A stretch of DNA of 64,000 bases, taken from contig NZ_JBHSBN010000014.1 in NCBI RefSeq assembly GCF_042650605.1, forward strand, positions 62,001 through 126,000. The letters are read 5' to 3'. The notes under the pieces were generated by a model. The model made no database searches and was not told the DNA's origin. It worked only from the letters and a program-made list of their open reading frames with translations. The position numbers were made by a program, and so were the translations under genes. Shown piece by piece: positions 1 through 6,759 of the stretch; positions within the stretch are counted from its first letter, which is position 1; each line of letters begins with the position of its first letter. This DNA comes from Micromonospora_J zhanjiangensis. Lineage in GTDB: Bacteria; Actinomycetota; Actinomycetes; Mycobacteriales; Micromonosporaceae.

Positions 1-936
1 GTCCACCTGCCCGATGACCCACTCGCCGAACGTGTTGATCACACCGGTGTGCACCAGGCCGGCGACCATCACGAACAGACCCACGAAGAACACCAGGGTG
101 GGCCACTCCACCTCCTGGAGCACCTCCGAGACGTCCATCCTGGACACCAGCAGCATCACCCCGGCACCGACCATCGCCACCACCGACGGGTCGACGTGCA
201 GCACGGAGTGCAGCGAGAAGCCGACGATCACCAGGCCGAGCACGACCAGGCAGCGGGCGAGCAACCGACCGTCGGTGACGGCCCGCCGTTCCTGCAACGC
301 GAGTACGGCGTCGACGTGCTCGGGGTTGTAGCGGAAGGACTTGCGGAACAGCACCCGGGTCAGCAGCACGAAGGCCACGAAGATCACCACGACGATCGGG
401 GCCATGTGCACCAGGAAGTCGGTGAAGGTCAGCCCGGCGCGGGCGCCGATGATGATGTTCGGCGGGTCGCCGATCAGGGTCGCGGCGCCGCCGATGTTGG
501 AGGCCAGGATCTCGGCGATCAGGTACGGCTGGGCCGGGATGTGCAGCCGGTTGCAGACGACCACGGTGACCGGGGCGACCAGCATGATCGTGGTGACGTT
601 GTCCAGGAACGGCGAGGCGACGGCGGTGATCAGCATCAGCATCACCATCAACCGGTACGGCCGGCCGGACGACTTCTTCGCGGCCCAGATCGCGATGTAG
701 TCGAACAGGCCGGTCTGCTTGAGCACCCCGACGATGATCATCATCCCGAGCAGCAGGAAGATGACCCGCCAGTCGATGCCCGCGTGCTCGGAGAAGTAGA
801 CCTCGGCACCGGGTGCGAAGCCGAACACCAGCATCACCGCAGCGGCGACCAGCACCACCTTGACCTTGTCGACCTTCTCGGTGGCGATGAAGAAGAACGC
901 GACTACGAAGACGACGAGCGCCGCGATCGCGCTCAC
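1..936 (-). CDS. SLC13/NhaD-ArsB-type permease (3' end cut off)
   Basis: Integral membrane ion or organic-anion transporter of the ion-transporter (ArsB/NhaD/CitM) superfamily. The first 311 codons are present and the gene runs off the window. The product starts VSAIAALVVFVVAFFF and shows repeated hydrophobic helices. It carries the family signature SNIGGAATLIGDPPN about 170 residues in, and SPFLDNVTT before it. The GTG at 936 is the first sensible start, just before the first membrane helix; no strong Shine-Dalgarno is visible. It lies 160 bp downstream of a CBS-domain gene and an antiporter-regulator-like gene on the same strand, so the three probably form one transport unit. The substrate (sodium/proton, arsenite or dicarboxylate) cannot be decided from sequence. 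Confidence 0.85.
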   Translation of the reverse strand, partial: MSAIAALVVFVVAFFFIATEKVDKVKVVLVAAAVMLVFGFAPGAEVYFSEHAGIDWRVIFLLLGMMIIVGVLKQTGLFDYIAIWAAKKSSGRPYRLMVMLMLITAVASPFLDNVTTIMLVAPVTVVVCNRLHIPAQPYLIAEILASNIGGAATLIGDPPNIIIGARAGLTFTDFLVHMAPIVVVIFVAFVLLTRVLFRKSFRYNPEHVDAVLALQERRAVTDGRLLARCLVVLGLVIVGFSLHSVLHVDPSVVAMVGAGVMLLVSRMDVSEVLQEVEWPTLVFFVGLFVMVAGLVHTGVINTFGEWVIGQVD

Positions 937-1096
937 CGGTCGTACCCCGGTGGCGGCGGGACCGCGACGGGCCCGGCAGCCGACCGGCGGCCGGACCCGC
1001 CGCGGAGGGCGGTCTTCGGGGTACGATCGGCGGCACCGTCAGGTCGACCCGAGGTGCCGGGCTCAGCCCGGCGCGCCGGGGTCGCGCGGGCCGGGA

Positions 1097-1555
1097 TCAG
1101 ACCTCCGGGTCGGCCACCGCGTACTCGGCGAGGACCCGGTCCAGGGTGATCGCCCCGACCAGTACGTTGGCGTGGTCGACCACCGCCACCAGCGGGCTGC
1201 GGTGCCGGGCCATCAGGGCGGCCACCTCCAGCAGCGTGCCGTCCAGGCCGACCGTGGTCACCCGCGGCGGTTCCCGCAGCAGGCAGTCGCCCACGGTCAG
1301 GTTGCCCACCTCCTCCCAGAAGAGGTCGGCGTGCGCCTCGTCGATGGCCCGGGCCAGCACCGGGTCCTCTCGGTAGCTGCCGGGCACCGCCATCCGGAGC
1401 ACCTGCGTGCCGGGCAGCACGGTCCGGGGCCGGCCGAGGTCGTCCACGACGATCATCCCCGGCAGCCGGCGCAGGGCCATCAACCGGACCGCCCGGGCGA
1501 CGGAGTCCCGGACGGTCACCGTCGGTACTGCCACAGCGATCTGCCGCGCCTGCAT
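1097..1555 (-). CDS. Tandem CBS-domain protein
   Basis: 152-residue cytosolic protein made of two CBS repeats, about residues 1-60 and 90-150. CBS pairs usually bind adenine nucleotides and gate transporters or enzymes. It begins MQARQIAVAVPTVTVRDSV, and the second repeat contains GDCLLREPPRVTTVGLDGTL. The ATG at 1555 was chosen over upstream starts because GGAG lies about 10 bases before it and homology begins there. It sits between the antiporter-subunit-like gene and the permease, all on the minus strand, so a role in sensing energy state or ionic strength for the permease is a reasonable inference. No DNA-binding or catalytic domain is seen. Confidence 0.85.
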   Translation of the reverse strand: MQARQIAVAVPTVTVRDSVARAVRLMALRRLPGMIVVDDLGRPRTVLPGTQVLRMAVPGSYREDPVLARAIDEAHADLFWEEVGNLTVGDCLLREPPRVTTVGLDGTLLEVAALMARHRSPLVAVVDHANVLVGAITLDRVLAEYAVADPEV

Positions 1556-1708
1556 GCCACCAGCTCTCCGGGCGCGGGTCGGCGTCGGCCGGCGCGCCGC
1601 AACGGTTGGATCGGAGGACGTTGTCCACAAGGTGACCTCCCGATGACAAACAGCCGGCCCGCCGGCCGGGGATTCGGCCGGTGTCCCGGCAGCTCCGGGG
1701 TGTCCCGG

Positions 1709-1981
1709 TCACGCGGTCCCGCCGTGCAGCTCGACGAGGCGACGTTCCAGGGTGGCGAGCCGGTCGGCGATCGGGGCGCTGTGCAGCACCTCGGCCACGT
1801 GGTCGGCCTCGTCGTGCTCCAACGCGATCCGGTCCACCGGCAGGTCCGGGTCTTCCTTACCGTACAGCAGCAGCGACCGCTGACCGGTCCGGTCCAGCAG
1901 TACGCCAAAACGTTGCCCGCCCCGGGTCAGGAAGTGGTGCACGACGCCGATCCCGGGAACGGTGGTCCGGGTGCTGTCCAC
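1709..1981 (-). CDS. Cation:proton antiporter regulatory subunit (KhtT-N-like)
   Basis: 90-residue soluble protein beginning VDSTRTTVPGIGVVHHF. This pattern is typical of the small actinobacterial antiporter regulatory subunits related to the N-terminal part of KhtT; I recognise the pattern but cannot check it. GTG start at 1981 with GAGGAGG about 6 bases upstream. No TrkA-C domain follows, so it is the short form. In other genomes such subunits neighbour CPA2 antiporters; here the neighbours are a CBS protein and an NhaD/ArsB-type permease, about 150 bp apart, so the partner may differ. The C-terminal third is charged and helical. Confidence 0.7.
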   Translation of the reverse strand: MDSTRTTVPGIGVVHHFLTRGGQRFGVLLDRTGQRSLLLYGKEDPDLPVDRIALEHDEADHVAEVLHSAPIADRLATLERRLVELHGGTA

Positions 1982-2175
1982 TGGGTCCTCCTCGGGTGGG
2001 GAGCGGCTGCTGGTGTCAACCCTTCGCGATTCCGGTGCGCGCGACCATCGGGTCCGACACCCATCTCCACCGGGGCGGAACATGCAGGTGACCGGGTTGC
2101 CGACCGGTCGTCGCCGGTCACGGTTGGGTGTCCGACAGGTGGACAAAACCGCACCTCCCGGGCGAGGCTGGCGGG

Positions 2176-3273
2176 GTGACCGACACTGCCGACCGGACAA
2201 CCGCCCCCGAACCGGACGCCGAGGGGCGTTCCGGTCGCCGGGCGCCCGTGCGGGCGTTGTTCCGCCGGCTGTTCCTGCTGAACGGCCTGGTCTTCACCGT
2301 GGGCACGCTGGTGCTCGCGCTGTCGCCGGCCACCGTGTCGTCACCGGTGCTGCTGACCGAGATCCCGGTGCTGATCATCGGGCTGGCGGTCATCCTGGCG
2401 GCGAACGCCCTGCTGCTGCGGACCAGCCTGGCGCCGCTGGACGCGCTGACCACGCTGATGCGCCGGGTGGACCTGCTGCGGACCGGAGACCGGCTGGTCG
2501 ACTCCGGCAACGGGGACCTGACGAACCTGATCGAGACCTTCAACGCGATGCTGGACCGGCTGGAGCGCGAGCGCAGCGCCAGCAGCGCGCACGCGCTCGC
2601 CGCCCAGGAGGGGGAGCGGCAGCGGATCGCCCGGGAACTGCACGACGAGATCGGGCAGAGCCTCACGGTGGTGCTGCTCGGGCTCAAGCGGGCGGCCGAC
2701 CGGGCCCCGGCCGAGTTGCGTGCGGAGCTGCACGTCGTGCAGGAGACGCTGCGGGCCAGCCTCGACGACGTGGGACGGGTGGCCCGGCGGCTCCGGCCGG
2801 ACGTACTGGAAGATCTTGGTCTGCTCAGCGCGCTGAGCGCGCTGGCCACGGAGTTCTCACAGGCCAGTGGGGTTCCGGTGGTGCGCAGGGCGCAGCCGGA
2901 CCTGCCGGCCCTGAGCGCGGAGAAGGAACTGGTGATCTACCGGATCGCACAGGAGAGCCTGACCAACGTGGCCCGGCACGCGCGGGCCGGCCAGGTCGAG
3001 CTGTCGCTGCGGGCCGAGGCCGGCGCGGTGGTGCTGCGGGTCGTCGACGACGGACTCGGCCGGATCGGGCTGGAAGGGGCCGGCATCCGGGGGATGCGGG
3101 AGCGGGCGCTGCTGATCGGTGCCCGGCTGACCGTCACCGCGACCCCGGGCACCGGAACCGAGATCCGACTGAGCGTGCCGGTCGATGATCATGGTCCGGT
3201 GGGGGAGACGTCGATCGTCGGTGCGTCGGCGGAGCGGACGTCGCCGACCGGGGAGAGGCGGGAACGATTATGA
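2176..3273 (+). CDS. NarL-type sensor histidine kinase
   Basis: 365-residue membrane kinase of the HisKA_3 class. Two hydrophobic helices lie at about residues 30-50 and 58-82, with a very short external loop. A HAMP-like linker follows (about 83-135), then the dimerisation helix ERQRIARELHDEIGQ with phospho-acceptor His156. The HATPase domain has ENLTNVARHA-type N-box residues (seen as ESLTNVARHAR) and a VVDDGLG G-box. The GTG at 2176 follows GAGG/GGCGGG and is preferred to an ATG 48 bases upstream. Its stop overlaps the response regulator start (ATGA), so the two are translationally coupled. The tiny extracytoplasmic loop suggests an intramembrane or membrane-stress signal, which is inference. 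Confidence 0.92.
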   Translation: MTDTADRTTAPEPDAEGRSGRRAPVRALFRRLFLLNGLVFTVGTLVLALSPATVSSPVLLTEIPVLIIGLAVILAANALLLRTSLAPLDALTTLMRRVDLLRTGDRLVDSGNGDLTNLIETFNAMLDRLERERSASSAHALAAQEGERQRIARELHDEIGQSLTVVLLGLKRAADRAPAELRAELHVVQETLRASLDDVGRVARRLRPDVLEDLGLLSALSALATEFSQASGVPVVRRAQPDLPALSAEKELVIYRIAQESLTNVARHARAGQVELSLRAEAGAVVLRVVDDGLGRIGLEGAGIRGMRERALLIGARLTVTATPGTGTEIRLSVPVDDHGPVGETSIVGASAERTSPTGERRERL

Positions 3274-3926
3274 CGGTGACCAAGACCCGGATCCTGCTGG
3301 CGGACGACCACGCGCTGGTCCGCCGGGGTCTGCGGCTGATCCTGGACGCCGAGCCGGACCTGACGGTGGTCGCCGAGGCGGCCGACGGCGCCGAGGCGGT
3401 GGAGGCGGTCCGCGGCGCGGAGATCGACCTGGTCGTCCTGGACATCGCGATGCCGAGGATGACCGGTCTGCAGGCGGCCCGGGAGATCTCCCGGCGGGCG
3501 CCCGGGGTCCGCATCCTGATGCTCTCGATGCACGACAACGAGCAGTACTTCTTCGAGGCGCTGCGGGCCGGAGCCTCCGGGTACGTGCTCAAGTCGGTCG
3601 CCGACCGGGACCTGCTGGAGGCGTGCCGGGCGGCGATGCGCGGCGAACCGTTCCTCTATCCCGGCGCCCTCACCGCGTTGATCCGGGACTACCTGCACCG
3701 GGCCCGGCTGGGCGAGAAGCTGCCGGAGAGCATCCTGACGCCCCGGGAAGAGGAGATCATAAAGCTGATCGCGGAGGGAAACACCGCCAAGGAGATCGCC
3801 GAGGCGCTGGTGATCAGCGTGAAGACGGTCGACCGGCACCGGGCCAACATTCTGCAGAAGCTCGGCATGCGGGACCGGATCGACCTGACCCGGTACGCGA
3901 TCCGGGCCGGCCTGGTCGAACCGTAG
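3270..3926 (+). CDS. NarL/LuxR-family response regulator
   Basis: 218-residue transcription factor and cognate partner of the kinase immediately upstream. The receiver domain (about 1-125) has acidic residues ADD at 11-13, phospho-Asp58 in LVVLDIAMP and a conserved Lys in GYVLKSV. The C-terminal LuxR helix-turn-helix (about 150-215) contains LTPREEEIIKLIAEGNTAKEIA and VKTVDRHRANILQKLG. The start overlaps the kinase stop by four bases. A hairpin follows 36 bp after the stop, between this gene and the convergent cellulase. Targets are unknown; neither flanking set carries an obvious shared site. Confidence 0.95.
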   Translation: MTVTKTRILLADDHALVRRGLRLILDAEPDLTVVAEAADGAEAVEAVRGAEIDLVVLDIAMPRMTGLQAAREISRRAPGVRILMLSMHDNEQYFFEALRAGASGYVLKSVADRDLLEACRAAMRGEPFLYPGALTALIRDYLHRARLGEKLPESILTPREEEIIKLIAEGNTAKEIAEALVISVKTVDRHRANILQKLGMRDRIDLTRYAIRAGLVEP

Positions 3927-3961
3927 GGCCCGCTGCTGGGCGCGCGGCCGGACCCGGCGGA

Positions 3962-3986
3962 CAGGAGGTGTCTCGGGTACCTCCTG
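3962..3986. terminator. Hairpin between convergent genes
   Basis: Perfect 8-bp inverted repeat (CAGGAGGT, 9-base loop, ACCTCCTG) between the response regulator stop and the cellulase stop. It is followed on both sides by GC-rich sequence with no T-run, as is usual for actinobacterial intrinsic terminators. It is placed to end transcription from either side. One arm resembles a Shine-Dalgarno, but no reading frame starts after it. Confidence 0.5.
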
Positions 3987-4014
3987 GGCGCCGGGCCCGG
4001 GATCGTGCGGCAGG

Positions 4015-5397
4015 TCAGCTACCGGCGCAGGTGGGGGTCACGCCGGAGAGGCTGCCGTTGCCCTGGAAACCGAACTGGGTCGACTGTCCGGCGCCGAGCC
4101 GTCCGTTGTAGCTCACGTTGGTGAACCGGACGGTGCCCGAGCTGCCGCTGGCCTGGGCGTTCCAGGTGTTGGTGACCGAGGCGCCGCCGGGCAGCGTCAG
4201 GGTCGCGGTCCAGCCGTTGACGCCCGCGGAGCCGGCGGTGACGGTCACGGTCGCCGTGAAGCCGCCGGTCCACTGGTTGACCGACACCGACGCGGAGCAG
4301 CCGTTGCCGCCGGGCGGCGGCGTGGTGGGCGCGGCGCTTGTCGGCGGCGTGGTGGGCGCGGCGGTTGTCGGCGGCGGGGTAATCGACGGTGGCGCCGTGG
4401 ACGGCGGGTTCGCCACGCCGTTGGCGAGACTGTAAGCCAGGTCGGGCTGGAACGAACCGGCGGTGTACCGGCAGCCGTCGGCCTCGCCCGGCGGCTTCAC
4501 CCACAGGTACGCGTCGATGTTGCCGTCGTTGGTGTTCGTCGTCGGGTACAGCCCGATGCGCCGGTCGGTGTTGTCGTCGGCGCACCAGTCACCGCTGGCG
4601 CCGCCGTTGCGGCTGGTGTCGATGATCTGGCGCTTGTTGGGAATGCCCATGCCGGCGAGGGCGGAGATGATCGCCCGGCCGTAGTTCGCCTCGCTGGAGG
4701 TGGGGTTGAAGTTCGACACGTTGGTGAAGAAGCCGTCGGCGTACTGCACGCCGGCCGCCTTGAGCCGGTTGGCCTGCTCGTTCGCGCTGTTCCAGGTGGA
4801 GTGGCCGCCGTCGAGGTAGACCTTGGCGTTCGGGTTGCCCGCCTTGATGGTCTGGGTGGCGGTCGACAACGCCTGGTTGCGTGCGTTGAGCTCGTTCTGA
4901 CTCAGGCAGGTGGTGAGGGCGAGCGAGTCGGTCTCCAGGATGATGATGACCGTCTGGCCGCCCAGGCCGCCGGCGAAGTTGGACACCCAGTTCTGGTACT
5001 GGCCCAGATCCGGCGCACCGCCGGCGCTGGCGCCGCCGCAGTCGCGGTTGGTGATCTCGTACACCGACAGCACCGGTATCTGCATCATGGAGTTGGCGGC
5101 CCCGACGAACGAGGAGACCTCCGACCGGACCGTCGAGGGATTGAAGTTCGCCAGCCAGCGCGCCTGTGGCTGGCTGGCGATCTTCTCACGGATGGTGGTG
5201 GCCCGGGAGTCGCCGGGGTTGGCCGCGACCCACTTGACGACGGCGGAGTTGGGGTCCCGGTACAGCGTGCCGGAGACCGTCCCGGCGGACGCGGTGCCGG
5301 CGACCGACCAGGCGCCGGCTGCGGCGGCTACGCCGGCGACGGCCGCCGCGATGGCGACCGTCGATCTCCGGCGGTGGGGCGACAGGGACAGAGTCAT
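4015..5397 (-). CDS. Secreted GH6 cellulase with C-terminal CBM2
   Basis: 460-residue extracellular beta-1,4-glucanase or cellobiohydrolase. There is a signal peptide to about residue 38 (ending GTASAG), a GH6 catalytic domain to about 335, a Pro/Thr linker (STAPPSITPPPTTAAPTTPP), and a carbohydrate-binding module of family 2 (about 360-460: GCSASVSVNQWTGGFTATV...GFQGNGSLSG). GH6 hallmarks seen are YEITNRDCGG and LWVKPPGEADG. The usual EPD acid motif reads ETD here (IIILETDSLAL), keeping the Asp but not the Pro. ATG 5397 follows CGGAGG. A CebR/CelR-like palindrome lies 36 bp upstream, so cellobiose induction is likely. Endo or exo action cannot be decided. Confidence 0.95.
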   Translation of the reverse strand: MTLSLSPHRRRSTVAIAAAVAGVAAAAGAWSVAGTASAGTVSGTLYRDPNSAVVKWVAANPGDSRATTIREKIASQPQARWLANFNPSTVRSEVSSFVGAANSMMQIPVLSVYEITNRDCGGASAGGAPDLGQYQNWVSNFAGGLGGQTVIIILETDSLALTTCLSQNELNARNQALSTATQTIKAGNPNAKVYLDGGHSTWNSANEQANRLKAAGVQYADGFFTNVSNFNPTSSEANYGRAIISALAGMGIPNKRQIIDTSRNGGASGDWCADDNTDRRIGLYPTTNTNDGNIDAYLWVKPPGEADGCRYTAGSFQPDLAYSLANGVANPPSTAPPSITPPPTTAAPTTPPTSAAPTTPPPGGNGCSASVSVNQWTGGFTATVTVTAGSAGVNGWTATLTLPGGASVTNTWNAQASGSSGTVRFTNVSYNGRLGAGQSTQFGFQGNGSLSGVTPTCAGS

Positions 5398-5432
5398 GTT
5401 TCCTCCGGGTTGCAGTGATGTATTCAAATGTA

Positions 5433-5446
5433 TGGGAGCGCTTCCA
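5433..5446 (-). promoter_or_regulatory. CebR/CelR-type operator before GH6 cellulase
   Basis: TGGGAGCGCTTCCA matches 13 of 14 bases of the palindrome TGGGAGCGCTCCCA known to bind the LacI-family repressors CebR (Streptomyces) and CelR (Thermobifida). It lies 36 bp before the cellulase start codon, where a repressor would block transcription. No CebR-like gene is in the window, so the repressor must be encoded elsewhere. Confidence 0.85.
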
Positions 5447-5679
5447 TGAGACGGTAGCGAAGGACCGCCTCGCTGCCAAGGGTGGAGATGCCCGTCGTCG
5501 CTTCCGGATCCTGCTCAACCGGCCTTCGGTCGCCCTGCGACAGGCTCTGAGCATCGACTTTCTTCTATGAAAATATTGCAGCCCGGGGTGTCCGGGTGTT
5601 CACCCACCGATGACCGCCGGGTTTCGACCGGGGCGTGGCGTCGAGGGCCGCTCGCCCAGCGGCCGGAGCGCGGTCCGGG

Positions 5680-6456
5680 TCAGCAACCGATCCGCCGGCC
5701 GGACAGGGCGATGTCGTCGATCCAGAGGTCGAACGCGGCCGGTGTGGTACCGCTCTGGTAGAGCTGCCAACCGATCTTCACGGTGTTCACCGCGGGTAGG
5801 ACGAACGGTACGTCGTTGCCGCCGTGTTCGGTGGTGGAGGCGGTCAGTTCCGGCCTCGCCACCCCGTCGATCCACACGGCGACGCGGTTGTCGGCCGGGT
5901 CGAGCGTCCACTCGACGCACTGCCAGGTGCCCGCGGTGACCGGGGCGGCCTCGCGCCAGTTGGTCCAGTCGCCGGTCGGACCGCCGTCGGCGCCGACGCC
6001 CCAGAACGTACCGGGGACGGTGGGTGCGTACTGGCCGCCGATCGGCCGGACGACCTCCGAGCTGCCGGTGCCGGTCGCCTCCACGAGGGTGAAGTGCGCC
6101 CAGTCGGGGGCGGTCGGGAAGGCCGCGACGCGCAACCGCATCCGGCCGTAGAAGCGGTTGCCGGGCGCGGCGAAGTCGTCGACGCGCAGAAAGGCGCGTC
6201 CGTTGTCGCGGGTGTGCACGTGCAGGACCTGGTTGCCACGGCGGGCCCGCTCGACGGTGAGCGTGCCGTTGCGGGTGTCGACGCCCCAGTTCAAGGTGCT
6301 GGGACCACCGGTCGGCAGCCGTTCGAAGTCCTCGCAGAAGAGCAGGCCGCGGGTGCAGGAGCCGGACGGGGTGGCACCGGCGGCGCCGGCCGGGCCGCTG
6401 CCGGCCGTGGCGCCGAGCAGCAGGGCGGCGGTGAACACGGCGAAGAGCTTGCGCAT
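5680..6456 (-). CDS. Cip1-like secreted carbohydrate-active protein
   Basis: 258-residue exported protein. The signal peptide is MRKLFAVFTAALLLGATAG with a cleavage region around residues 22-27. The mature part resembles fungal Cip1, a cellulase-coexpressed protein with a beta-jelly-roll fold like glucuronan lyases. Shared-looking features are an early CEDFE segment, a PIGGQY motif in the middle, WQCVEW, and the closing IDDIALSGRRIGC. Paired cysteines near both ends suggest disulphides. The gene is downstream of and parallel to no cellulase operon partner, but it has its own degenerate CebR/CelR-like site about 50 bp upstream, matching the GH6 gene next door. Enzymatic activity is unproven; lyase or binding function are both possible. 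Confidence 0.75.
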   Translation of the reverse strand: MRKLFAVFTAALLLGATAGSGPAGAAGATPSGSCTRGLLFCEDFERLPTGGPSTLNWGVDTRNGTLTVERARRGNQVLHVHTRDNGRAFLRVDDFAAPGNRFYGRMRLRVAAFPTAPDWAHFTLVEATGTGSSEVVRPIGGQYAPTVPGTFWGVGADGGPTGDWTNWREAAPVTAGTWQCVEWTLDPADNRVAVWIDGVARPELTASTTEHGGNDVPFVLPAVNTVKIGWQLYQSGTTPAAFDLWIDDIALSGRRIGC

Positions 6457-6505
6457 GATCCTCCTTCAGGAAGGCGGGGCGGAGTCCGCCACGTGGTCGT
6501 CCGCG

Positions 6506-6546
6506 TGGCGGCGCTCCCATCATGCCAATTGATCGACACATGGCAA
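6506..6546 (-). promoter_or_regulatory. Promoter with degenerate CebR/CelR site before Cip1-like gene
   Basis: TGGCGGCGCTCCCA (6506-6519) matches 12 of 14 bases of the CebR/CelR palindrome, with one half perfect. Reading on the minus strand, TTGCCA (6546-6541) and CATGAT (6524-6519) form a plausible -35/-10 pair with a 16-base spacer, and the operator begins at the -10. The same stretch holds an inverted repeat TGCCA/TGGCA (6523-6545). The promoter boxes are a reading by eye; the operator match is stronger. Confidence 0.55.
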
Positions 6547-6759
6547 ATGATCGATGTGCTTTCGGACGCGCCGACCGACCGCGCCCGTGACCTGGTCGCC
6601 GTGCTCAACGGAACCTGCCGATCGAGGGTGGCAAGGTGGTCTGGGCGGCCATCGACGTCAGCCCGCGCCCAGTGGTTGCCCGCCGAGGGTTTGCGCACCG
6701 CGTCGTGGACCCGGTCGGCCGCCTCGAATCCGGCGGCGGCGACGTCCGCACCGGTGGGG
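6547..6759. other. Intergenic, no gene seen
   Basis: Between the Cip1-like promoter and the stop of the acyltransferase. Frames here are short, lack ribosome sites and resemble nothing I recognise. No hairpin stands out. Confidence 0.5.
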
